NCBI RefSeq assembly: GCF_030445035.2 | Contig: NC_080695.1 | Location: 1,606,545 to 1,670,544 of the forward strand | DNA length: 64,000 bases | Reading direction: 5' to 3' | From: Dasypus novemcinctus | Lineage: Eukaryota > Chordata > Mammalia > Cingulata > Dasypodidae | Part shown: piece by piece, positions 31,801 to 41,900 of the stretch | How the letters are laid out: each line of letters starts with the position of its first letter | Numbering within the stretch: position 1 is the first letter of the stretch | Notes under the pieces: generated by a model | Told to the model about the DNA's origin: nothing | Seen by the model: the letters and a program-made list of their open reading frames with translations, nothing else | Databases searched by the model: none | Translations under genes and position numbers: made by a program

Positions 31801-32221
31801 ACAGCGCCGCGGCCCACGCCTCGGGTACGGCCCCCGCTGCACCCACACCCACGCCTTGCTCAGGGACCCCTGGGACCCCTCACACTCAGCCGCCGGGGGG
31901 TCTCGCCTGGCCTCGGCTCACCCCGACTTCACCTTCACTGCCCACTGAGTCATTTAGGGGCACAGCTGCCCTCCAGAGATGCTGAGCAGCAGAAGGGGTG
32001 TGGGCAGAGGAGGTGCGGGCAGAGGGGGCGTGGGCAGAAGGGGTGTGAGCAGAAGGGGTGCGGGCAGAAGGGGGCGCGGGCGGCTCTGAGGCCCCCATGG
32101 GCCCAGGAGCAAGGCCGTTGGCGGGGCCCTCACCTGCCTTCTCCACCCTCGGGAGGGTCTGGGCCGCCCCAGGGGGGCTCCCAGGGGACCCCGGTGGACT
32201 GACGGCCCCCGTGTCCCCGCA

Positions 32222-32544
32222 GGGAGCGCGCCGGCCCGCCCGGCCTGCCTGCCGCTTGCCATGGCCCTGCCCGCCGGCCTCCTCTGGCTCCTCCCCGGAC
32301 GGCGCTGCCCAGCGCGGCCAGGCCCGCGCAGGAAAGAGGCGTGTGAGGGTGGCGCTGGGCGCCTGGGGGCCCCCGAGCCCGCCGAGCCCCTCCCCACCCT
32401 GAGCTTTAGACGTGCTGGACCGAGGGCCCATGGGGAGCTCGGGACCCCAGCCGGGCAGGCCGAGCAGAGACCACCCCGGCCACGCACCTGCCTCGGGCCC
32501 GGCCGCGCTGGGGGGCTTCGCCGCCCGCGGCTGCTCTGAATAAA
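32222..32544 (+). other. MSLNL: Possible alternative last exon and 3'UTR of MSLNL with AATAAA at 32539-32544
   Basis: A good acceptor (TGTCCCCGCAG) at about 32211-32221 opens a short frame containing a hydrophobic run, MALPAGLLWLLPG, like the hydrophobic C-terminal tail of mesothelin-family GPI-anchored proteins. A potential donor, GAG|GTCCCC, lies in the preceding coding exon near 31701. AATAAA at 32539-32544 is the likely poly(A) signal for either form. The joining is inference. Confidence 0.4.
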
Positions 32545-33984
32545 GTCCGTGCCTCTGTCCCCGCCTGTGTCTCGTTCTGCGCCACGCTGGTGCCGGCCTC
32601 TGCCCAGGAGCCCGGCGGGGGGGGCACTCCCTCCTCGCGCCTCATGCACCCCGAGGTCGCGGGCCCCCACCCCACGGCCCGAAGCCCCCGCCCCGCCTCA
32701 GAGCACCGGAGGCCGAGTCTGCGGGCGGGGCTGTCCCGTTTATTGAGCTCCAGGCGCCCCGGGGTGGACGCCGGGGCCTCCTCCCAGCCAGGCGGGCTCC
32801 GCGGCGGGTCGGGGGGCGGCGAGGACATGGGCTCAGCTCAGGTTGAGCCAGGAGCAGGAGAAGGAGCGTGGCGAGCAGGGGCCCTGCGCCGAGGGTTCGG
32901 GCAGCGCCCGAGAAGTCCTCTGCGCACAGGGCTCGGCTCAGGGCCCCCTGGACCCCCGTCCCGCCCCGCTGCCGCCGCGCCCACCTTGGAAGCCCCAGTC
33001 CACGACCAGGTAGCGGCCGGGGAGGCCCCCGACGAGCCTCAGCCCCAGCGTGTCCAGGTCGTCCTGCGGCTACTGCGCCAGCCACTCCCACACGGGGCTG
33101 CTCTGCTCCCCGGCCTTCAGGACCCCCACGTGCGGCCCCAGCAGCGCGCGCACCTCCTCCACGGTCAGCGGCTGCCCGGGCACCGGGCGGCCGTCGGGGG
33201 GGTCCCGCCTCCCTCGCTGAAGGCCATGGGCTTGGTGCCCCAAACTCCCTGGCCCCCCCGACGGCCCCCAGCCCCTGCCCCCTTACCAGCAGGGCCCCCG
33301 TCCACAGCCTCTTGAACGTGGCCCCGTCCACGCTGACGTTCAGCCGGCTGAGCGCACGCAGGTCCTCCGCAGAGGCCCTGCCTGCCCACGCGAGAGGCGC
33401 CCCCAGGGCGCCCCGGGGGGTCCCCCGAGCAGGTCAAACACACCCCGGACCCTGGCCCCCGGGGCGGCCAGGGTGGGAACCCGGCCCCGCCCAGTGGGGA
33501 GTGGCTGCGGCCCCGCCTCCGCGCCCCACAGCCGACCCCCCGGGCCCGCCTCACCCAGGTAGCAGCGGATCCTCTACTAGTAGCTGGCCCGGTCACATTG
33601 TGGAAGGCGGCGCAGGCTTTGGGATGCAGCACGTCCAGCTGCTGCGGGCGGCACACGTCCAGGTGCCAGGGCTCGACCTTCCTGGGGGCGGCACGGGGTG
33701 GGCTGGGAGCAGCGCCACCCCCCGCGCCAGGCGGGCAGCCCCTCCCCCAGGCCCGGCGGCCCCGGACCTCAGCACAGGGCCTGGGGTGGCACGGAGCGCA
33801 GCTGCCCGGGGCGAGCCGGCACAGGTAGGCCCGCAGGAGGGCGGCCAGAAAGCTCAGCGAGTCCCCGCTCAGCTGCCCCCCCCCCCGCCAGGAAGCGGGC
33901 CATCAGGGCCGTCACCTGGAGGACCAATGACGTGCAGGCAGGGCGGAGGGACGCCCCCAGAGGCCTGCGCAGCCTGATGCCCCC

Positions 33985-34430
33985 CTCACGACCCCACCAG
34001 GCCCCATGACCCCCAGGCCTCACGACCCCACCCCCCCAGGACCCATGTGCCCCCCAGGCCTGCACGACCCCACCCCCCCCCAGGCCCATGCCTCCCCCAG
34101 GCCTGCATGACCCCGTGACCCCCCAGGCCTGCACGACCCCCCCCCCTCCAGACCTGCATGACCCCATCCCCCCCAGGCCCATGCCCCCCCAAGACTGCAC
34201 AAACCCACCCCCCAGGCCCCAGGCCCCCAGGCCTCACAATCCCATCACCCCCAGGCCCATGCCCCCCCCAGGCCTGCATGACCCCATGACCCCCCAGGCC
34301 TGCACGACTCCACCCCCCCCGGCCCCAGGCCCCCCAGGCCTGCACGACCCCACCTCCCAGACCCCCCCAGGCCTCATGACCCCACCCCCCAGGCCCCAGG
34401 CCCCCAGGCCTGCACCCCCATGCCCTGGGC
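33985..34430. repeat. C-rich minisatellite in an MSLN intron
   Basis: Irregular 25-50 base repeats of the theme CCCCAGGCCTGCACGACCCC fill this stretch. Confidence 0.9.
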
Positions 34431-34669
34431 AGGCAGTCGCCTGAGACTCCATGTCCTGCCACTTGCTGGCCCACATGGCCACCGTGAGCAGAGACTTGAC
34501 CACCTCCAGTGACGTCACGTTCCACTTGCTGATGTCCTCAGGGGCGGTCAGGAGGAAGAGGTCGTGCAGGTTCCGCCATGGCCTCGGGGTAGCCCTGAGG
34601 GAAGGCCTGCGGGCGGGGCCGTGAGGGCCTGGCCTGGCCCCGGGGCTGGACGGGCGGGCCAGGGTGGGC

Positions 34670-35265
34670 AGGTGGGCAGACGATTGGGCGCAGGCGGCAG
34701 CTGTGCGGGCAGCTGGGGCAGGCGGGCAAGAGGGCGCGGGCGGGCAGGCGGCTAGGGCAGGCAGCTGGGGCAGGCGGGCAAGAGGGCGCGGGCGGGCAGG
34801 CGGCTGGGGCAGGCAGCTGGGGCAGGCGGGCAAGAGGGCGCGGGCGGGCAGGCGGCTGGGGCAGGCAGCTGGGGCAGGCAGGCACAGGCGGGTGGCTGGG
34901 GCAGGCAGCTGGAGCAGGCGGGCAAGAGGGCACAGGCGGGCAGGCGGCTGGGGCAGGCAGCTGGGGCAGGCGGGCAAGAGGGCACAGGCGGGTGGCTGGG
35001 GCAGGCAGCTGGGGCAGGCGGGCAAGAGGGCGCGGGCGGGCAGGCGGCTGGGGCAGGCAGCTGGGGCAGGCGGGCAAGAGGGCGCGGGTGGGCAGGCGGC
35101 TGGGGCAGGCGGCTGGGCAGGCAGGCACAGGCGGGTGGCTGGGGCAGGCAGCTGGAGCAGGCGGGCAAGAGGGCGCGGGTGGGCAGGCGGCTGGGGCAGG
35201 CAGGCACAGGCGGGTGGCTGGGGCGGGGCAGCTGGGGCAGGTGCGGGCGGGCAGGTGGCGGCCGA
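34670..35265. repeat. Roughly 50-60 bp minisatellite in an MSLN intron
   Basis: About ten copies of a unit built from GGCTGGGGCAGGCAGCTGGG and CAGGCGGGCAAGAGGGCG, with inserted GCACAGGCGGGTGGCTGG variants. Confidence 0.9.
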
Positions 35266-36419
35266 CGGGCATGGGCCCGGCTACCTCATCCAGCTTGCGC
35301 TTCAAGACAGCTAGCTGCCCTGTGGAGAAGGGGAGCTGGTGCACGCGGTCCAGCTGCACGGCCAGCAGGGGCCCGTCCAGGCGGGCCTGCAGCTCCGTCT
35401 CCGAGTAGAAGACCAGCTCCTCCTGCACCTGGTCGACCCGGCGCCCGGGGCGACAGCCCCCCTCTGCGGGGACAAGTGGGGGGTGTGTGGGCTTTTCTCC
35501 CCACCTCTTCCTGGGCAACTCGTGACCCTGTCTGGGCCTCAGTGTACCCATCAGCAAAAGGAGAGTCTCCCACTGCGGCGTCATGAGGCGCGGGTGGCTG
35601 CAGGTGAGGGCAGCCCCACCCCACCCCCAGCTAGGACCCCTGCCCCAGCCTGACAATGCCCAACAGAGTGGGGTGCTCCCTTTCATCCAGGGAGACGGTG
35701 GTCAACTCGGGCCACTGCTGGGACGGGTCCTGCGAGACATGGTTCAGCCAGGCGGTCACGACCCTCTGGCTGGGCAGCCGGGGGTCCGCAGGCCATGGAA
35801 GTTGGGCCAGTCCAGCAGGAGCGATAGCCCCTGCAGAGCATCCAGCGTGGAAAGCGACCAGTTGGATGGGGGGCTGGCAGAGAGCGGGGGCCATGTCGCG
35901 GTCCGACCCGAGGACCCTGGAACCCAGCCCGAGACAGAGCACAGGAGAAAGAGCAGGGTCAGGCGACCCCAAGAGAGGCCATAGAAGGGGTGTTGGCAGG
36001 GACCCCCGCCCCCAACATCCCACTACCTGTAGGGAGGTCCCCCGCACTGCAGGAGCCCCCTGGCTGCCGCCTGCTGGTCAGGGTCCAGGGGTGCCGGGCA
36101 CTGGGCCAGCCGGGGCAGGACGGTGTCAGCCGAGCTGGCCACAAAGCATCCAGGCAGGTCGCAGGCCAGGCCTCCCAGGGCCTGCACGTCCGCCGTGCTC
36201 AGTTGCGCCCCCTGCAAGCCCTGTGCACAGCATGTCAGCACCGCCCCAGGGACCAGGGCCCCCCACACCCCGCCTGGCCCCGTATCCAGCAGTCCAGGGC
36301 CGCGGACAGCAGGCGCCGGTGCACGGGGGCCCCCCAGGGCAGCACGTCCACGTGGGCCTCGGCAAGCCGGGAGAAGAGACAGGCGCAGGCCTGGGGTTCC
36401 CAGAACGCAGGCGGGCTGT

Positions 36420-36600
36420 GGAGAGAGGGCATCGGGGGCGGCCCGGGGCTCCGAACAGAATGGAGCGCAGAGGAAGGTGTGGGGGTGGCCCGGGACCCCC
36501 AAACACAGCGGAGCTGCGAGGAAGGCGTCGGGGTGGGCCGGGGGCCCCGAACAGAGTGGAGCTGTAGAGGAAGGTGTGGGGGGCGGGCCCTGGCCAGGGC
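36420..36600. repeat. Three-copy repeat of about 60 bp beside an MSLN exon
   Basis: Three copies of GGGGCCCCGAACAGAGTGGA-like units followed by GAGGAAGGTGTGGGGG, directly upstream (minus strand) of the PPAFWEPQACACLF exon. Confidence 0.85.
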
Positions 36601-36849
36601 AGACCTGACAAGCTCCGGGGTCAGGGGACCAGGCGCCAGCAAAGCCGAGGGGCCACGAGGGGTGGGGGTAGAGGGCGCAAGGGAGACCACAGAGGCTAGG
36701 GGTGGGGGGTGGTTGGGGAGCACAGCCCACAGGAGGGGCCTGTGGGGGAGCACAGGGGCATTGAGGGGTGGGGGGTACAGAGGGGCTGTGGGGTATGCGA
36801 GGGCTGTGGTGGGCTGCAGGGGTGCCCGCAGGGTCTGTGAGATGGAGCC

Positions 36850-37125
36850 TGAGTGGGGTAGGGGCGCTGCGGGGGCCTGGGGGCTGTGGGGCATGGAGGG
36901 GGCTGCGGGGCCTGGGGGCTGCAGGGGGCTGCGGGGGCCTGGGGGCTGTGGGGCATGGAGGGGGCTGCAGGAGCCTGGGGGCTGCAGGGGGCTGCGGGGG
37001 CCTTGGGGCTGCAGGGGGGCTGCAGGGGGGCTGCGGGGGCCTGGGGGTCTGGGGGCTGCGGGACCTGGGGGGCTTGGGGGGCTGTGGAGGCCTGGGGGGC
37101 CTGGGGGCTGCGGGGCCTACTTGGC
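36850..37125. repeat. G-rich repeat of GGGGGCCTGGGGGCTG units
   Basis: Short units of about 20 to 60 bases, some containing TGGGGCATGGAGGGGGCTGC, repeat up to the edge of the QLRCLAHRV exon. Confidence 0.85.
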
Positions 37126-38905
37126 GAAGAGCAGCAGGGCTGACACGAAGGCCTCCAGGTCGGCCAGGACTCGAAGCTCAGAGACACGATGCGCCAAACA
37201 GCGCAGCTGCCAGGAGACCAGGTGGTGGCCGCCGCGTCCAGCATGGAACGTTCCAGGTCACTGCCCCTGGATGATCCCGGGCCTCCTGGGGCAATGCCAC
37301 CCCCCCAGGCAGAGCCCCCCGCAGGCCCCAGCCCTGCTGGCACGCACTGCGGCCAGAGGCCCCTGCAGCTGCCCCGAGGCCGTGGGCTCACCCACATGCC
37401 CCTCCGCTCCCCGCCCCAAGTCACGCCCTCCTCGATTCTTGGGGGACAGAGCCTCGAAGGCTGGCACCAGGCTGGGGCTCGCGGGGGCACGGAAGCGGGC
37501 AGAGGAGGGCCCAGGGGCCCGGCCTGCAGCTCCCAGGGCCCCCGCGGTCTGCCCAGGACCACACGGGGCCTGACCTGCTTCTCCTGAAGGATGACCTGCT
37601 CCCGCCCCCATGGCCTTGGCCAGCTCCTGAACGTGCTCCGGGCTCGGCTGCGACGCGTAGGCGCAGGCGACGTTCAGCTGGAAGCCGCGGGAGAGGCTGG
37701 GGGCGTGGCCGGGACTGGGCACCAGGAGCGCCCCTTCCCCAGCAGGGCCACCGCTCCTGCCCCGGTCTCCCCAAGGCCACCCCAGATCCAGGTGGCACGA
37801 GAGGAGGAGGAGGGAGGGCAAGGCACGGCAGGCAAAGGCGGGGGGCTCGGGCCCACCCACGGCCAGCGGAGCCGTGAGAGCCTGTCCCCCCTGCAGCCAC
37901 CTGCCCACGAAGGGCACGAAGCCCAGACCCACCTGGCTAAGTCAGACGTGCCGGCCATGACACGGTCTAAGGTCATAGCCTCCTGGGGGGCACAGGGCCT
38001 CTGGGGACTGCGCGGCGCAGGCCCAGCTCTCTGGGGACAGGTCCTTCTCAGGTGCGGCTCCACTGGGCTCAGCTTCTCCAAGTCCAGCTGCTCCCTGGGC
38101 CCAGCTGCTCCCAAGGCCCGGCCTTGCCTTGGGCACTCAGGCTGGGCTACTTCCGGATCTTGCTTTTTCCAGAGCTCAGCGCGGTTTGGCCTCTGCTACT
38201 CCAGGGGCCCAGCTCCCTGGACCCGTCACACCCCAGCTACACCTTTGCAAGTGGATCCTTTGAAAACCGGCGTGCCGGGCCAGCGATGTGTCCCCAGTGG
38301 CTGCGTGTGAACACAGCCCCCCGCTGTGGAGCTGGGACCCCCCTCCCAGGCCTGGGAAGCCCCCCCATGTGCCCAGAAGGGGGCTTACCTGTCCTGTCCC
38401 TGCAGCCTGGGCCATCAAAAGTAACGTCCACCCTGTAGGGGAGCGGGCGTGAGGCTCCAGGCCACAGAGTGTGGAAGCGAAGGGGCCCTGGCCCCACGAT
38501 GTCCCAGGCCATCAGATCAGCCCCTGCCCCCAGGGGTCCGACCCCTGCCCCACAGATGCCCCCACTTTGGCCTGAGCCCCCGTCCCTGCCCTGGCTCAGC
38601 CTCCAGCCCTGCGGGGTGAGCAGCGGGGGGGGGCCCAGGTACAGCCACCTCCAGGGCAGGGGGCGCGGCTGGTGGTCTGGCCAGGCCCCCGCCCACTGCC
38701 CACGCTGGGGAGGAAGTGCGGGCAGAGGCGGGGGAGGACGGGGTCTTCCCCAAGTCCCGCAGCCCAGCCTGCACCCCGACACTCTCCCCTTGGCACACAA
38801 CACTGCCTCACCCGCCCGCCACTCACCAAGGCTGAGGAGGAGGAGGTGGCCGTGGGTGGGCGTTCCGTGGGACCCCGGGGCCAGCCAAGTGGTCTGGAGG
38901 GTCAT

Positions 38906-41900
38906 GACCTAGGAAGGACAGCGACCCTGAAGCCCCCACCTGCCCACCGGGCAGGACGGGCTCAGGCCCCGGCCCCACCCTGGGGGCTCCCGGCCGGGGC
39001 GGGCTCTCGGGCGCACCTGAGCAGTCTGAGCCGCTCGGCGGTCCTGTCCCTGGTCATCCGGCGCCACCCCCCCCCTCCACGGAGCTCCTCCCCCGCCCTG
39101 CAGCCGGCCCCCCCCCAGGGCCTGACTCAGACCCCCGCCCCCCACCCCGCCGAGGGGCCGCCGGCCACTCCCACCCCGCCGCGGGCTGGACTTCGATGCA
39201 AGGAGTCAGGGGCCTCCCAGGCAGCCTGGCCTCGGTTTCCCCACCTGCACCGGGCAGCTCCAGGCTGGGGTCAGACTGAGCCAGGCCCCTCCCCTCCCCC
39301 CGCGCCGGGCTTCCCGGAACCCAGAACCCAGCCAGGATGAGGAGGCCCGAGAGACAGGCCGCCCCACCTGCGGGGGAGGGGGCCAGATCCTGGCTTCCCT
39401 TGTGGGTGGGGGGTGAGAGGGTCTGCATCTTGCGGGTGTCGTCAGACATGTGGGGTGCACGGGGCGCCCCTCCCTGGGGGACCCTCCTGGGGTGGGGGTG
39501 GGGCCTGCCTGCAGGGAGGGAAGGAGGGGGCAGGGCCTGTGGCTGGAATAGAGCCCCCGACCTTAGCCCAGGCCCGCGTCCGCCCCATCGTGGCTTAGAA
39601 ATGGGGGTCACTGCCTCTCTCAATGGTGACAGAGCCCCCTTGGGCCAGCCCAGCCTACAGGGGAGTGTTTTGGGGGGGACAACCTCCAGGTGACGTGCTG
39701 CCCCCTACTCACCTCCACCCAAGCCCCCAGACCAGAAAGAGGATCCAGACCACGCCCCCTCCCTGCCCTCTGACCCCACAGCCCCCACCCCAGCCCTGGG
39801 ACCCCCCCCAGCGTCCCGTGTACAGCAGCCACTGCCAAAGACCCTCAGGTGGGGCCAGAAAAGGGGGCCCCCCCAAGATGCCCGTGTCCCTAACGGCCTG
39901 CCCGGCAGGGCCTGCGGGCCGGGTGGTCCCTGGCCTCTGTGTTATCCCACACCCTCAGGAGGGCGGGCGGGCCACGGAGGCCCCCGCAGCGGCCTTGGGC
40001 TGGGGGCTTCCAAGTGTGCCTGCCCGTGACCTCGGAGTGGACGGCCCGCTCCAGCCCAGCCCGGGACACACATTCAGACCAAACGGCCCGGCAGTTTCCC
40101 TGGGCACCACCTGGGCCGCGTGAGCCCCTCGCTGCTTCCTTCTCCGTTTCTTAAAGCGTCGGATTCGGGGGGCCCGGGGGGCCGGGGTTAGGGTGCCGCC
40201 TCCCTCGTCCCCGCCCCGCACACTGGCGGCCAGCCAGTCCCCAGCTCGGCCGGGTGGGCCCCCGGAGCACGCTCCTGCCCGCCTGTCCCTGCCACCAGCG
40301 TGACCCTCGCCCCTTCCTGCCTGAGGTGGGGCCTGGGGTCTGCGAGGAGCCCTGTGGGACGGAGGGGCTGTGCCCGCGGGGGACAGCGCGAGGCCGCAGA
40401 TCCGGCCGGGTCCCCTCCTTGCCCGCCCCCACCCCACGCCGGGCCCCTGGGGAGGCGAGGGCTGTCACAGGGTGGGAGGAGGCTCGTGGCCGCTCAGGCC
40501 GCAGGAACGCAGGGGCGGAGACCGCCTGGGAGTAGCCACGGGGTCCCTTGGGGGCGTGGGGGACCCCGGGCCCAAGTGCGCGGTCACCACTGTGGGGAGT
40601 GAGGTGTTTGGTGTGGCCCGAGCACCCCGGTTCCCAGTGGGAAACCGAGGCAGCTCGACTTTGCCCCAGGGTGGGCACAGCACCCCCGGCCCGACCTGGG
40701 CAGGCGTGGCCTGTGCCCTCCCAACCTCCTGCGAGGCCCGGGCAGTGGCCGGCCACACGGTCCCCCACAGGCCACCAGGCTCTGTGGCCCCCGGGGTGGT
40801 GGGCAGCCCCTGGCCTCCAGGACCCCGACCTCTGACCCAGCACTGGGCCCCTCCTCGACCCGCCCGGGCCTCCAGTGAGGCTGCGGCCAGAGCCTGGGGT
40901 CCTGCTCCCTGCCCATCCCTGCCTGGGGTGGTCGGGACCCCTGCCCAGGTGGGGAGGGGTCTCCACAGAACCACGGCCCGCACGCCGAGTGACCTACCCA
41001 GGAGGAGGGGTGACTCCTTCTGACCCCAGGACCCCAGCTCCAGGCCTTGCAACCGCCCTCTCCCCCCCAAATAACAGGATTCCCACGGGCCAGGTGGGCA
41101 GGCGTGCAGCGGCGGGGGCCAGGGCACCCCGCTTCCCGAAGGCAGAGCCAGCCCGGGCCCCTGGTCCGCGAGAAAGGCCATGCAGCCCATGCCAGCCTCG
41201 GGCCGGGGCGGGGAGGGCCGAGGCCGAGCTGCAGACTCTTGCCCGCCCTCCATCTCCTGGGGGCTGCAGGCCTCGGACCCCCGAACCCCGCCATGCGCGG
41301 AGCCTGGCAGCCCCCGGCGGGAAAGGGTCTGAACCTCCCCCTGCACAGCGGCGAGCTGCGCCTTCCGGGCGACCCGCCCGTGTCCTCAGCGGCTCCCGCT
41401 CTGCCGTCACCCTGGCCTGTACCCTTCACTGCCCGGCGGCGACGGCTGACCCCCGGGGGGGACTGTGGTACCAGGGTGTGGGGCGGGGGGTGCCGAGGCC
41501 TGGTTCAGCGGCTGCCGGGCCGAGGCGGGGCCCTGAGGCCATCCTCCCCGGCCTGTTCCCTGCAGGACGTGGCCGCACTGGCTCAGCCAGCGCCCAGGCT
41601 CTCCCTGGGCTGCGGAGGGCACAGCACGCTGGTGTGGAGGCAGAGGGGACCCAACCGGCCCCACGGACCCCCAGCTGCGGTGCCCACCCTTCCTCCAGTG
41701 TCCCCCAAGGAGGGCCAGCACTCAACCCAGCCACGTTGCCGCCCCGTGCAGGGCAGCACACCAGCCCCCAGGGGCCACGGGCCCCCAGATGGGCCTCCCG
41801 GGCGCTGGGGTGCGGGCGGGGCCTTGCTTGCTGTAGTCCCCACCTCCCCAGGCTCCCCCCACGGTCCGCTCTCGGGGCTCAGAGGGGTGCGGGGAGGCCC

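Larger units (their letters stand above)
32739..38905 (-). pseudogene. MSLN: Mesothelin, apparently inactivated
   Basis: Exon-sized matches to mesothelin run in order on the minus strand. They start with a signal-like MTLQTTWLAPGSHGTP at 38905, then VQELAKAMGAG near 37.63 kb and QLRCLAHRVSELRVL near 37.18 kb. Next come PPAFWEPQACACLFSRLAEA near 36.40 kb, ADVQALGGLACDLPGCFVAS near 36.15 kb, SETELQARLDGPLLAVQLDR near 35.38 kb, ISKWNVTSLEVVKSLL near 34.50 kb and RPQQLDVLHPKACAAF near 33.63 kb. The last blocks are LTVEEVRALLGPHV near 33.15 kb and LDTLGLRLVGGLPGRYLV near 33.03 kb. Breaks: a frame change inside the exon near 35.79-35.83 kb; another near 34.58 kb; a run of 11 C at 33886-33896 that shifts frame; tandem in-frame TAG TAG at 33574-33579 beside a further shift; TAG at 33070-33072; and no in-frame stop after the hydrophobic GPI-tail stretch, so the frame runs past AATAAA (32739-32744). 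Human mesothelin is a GPI-anchored MUC16-binding surface protein. Confidence 0.85.

Noticed and set aside
34000-35270. Resemblance of regular repeats to a CRISPR array
   Set aside because: Units are irregular, G/C simple in composition and have no unique spacers; this is a vertebrate minisatellite.
34538-35686. A 382-codon minus-strand frame with PQLPAPAACPPAPSC repeats
   Set aside because: Most of it is the intronic minisatellite; only its two ends are mesothelin exon sequence.
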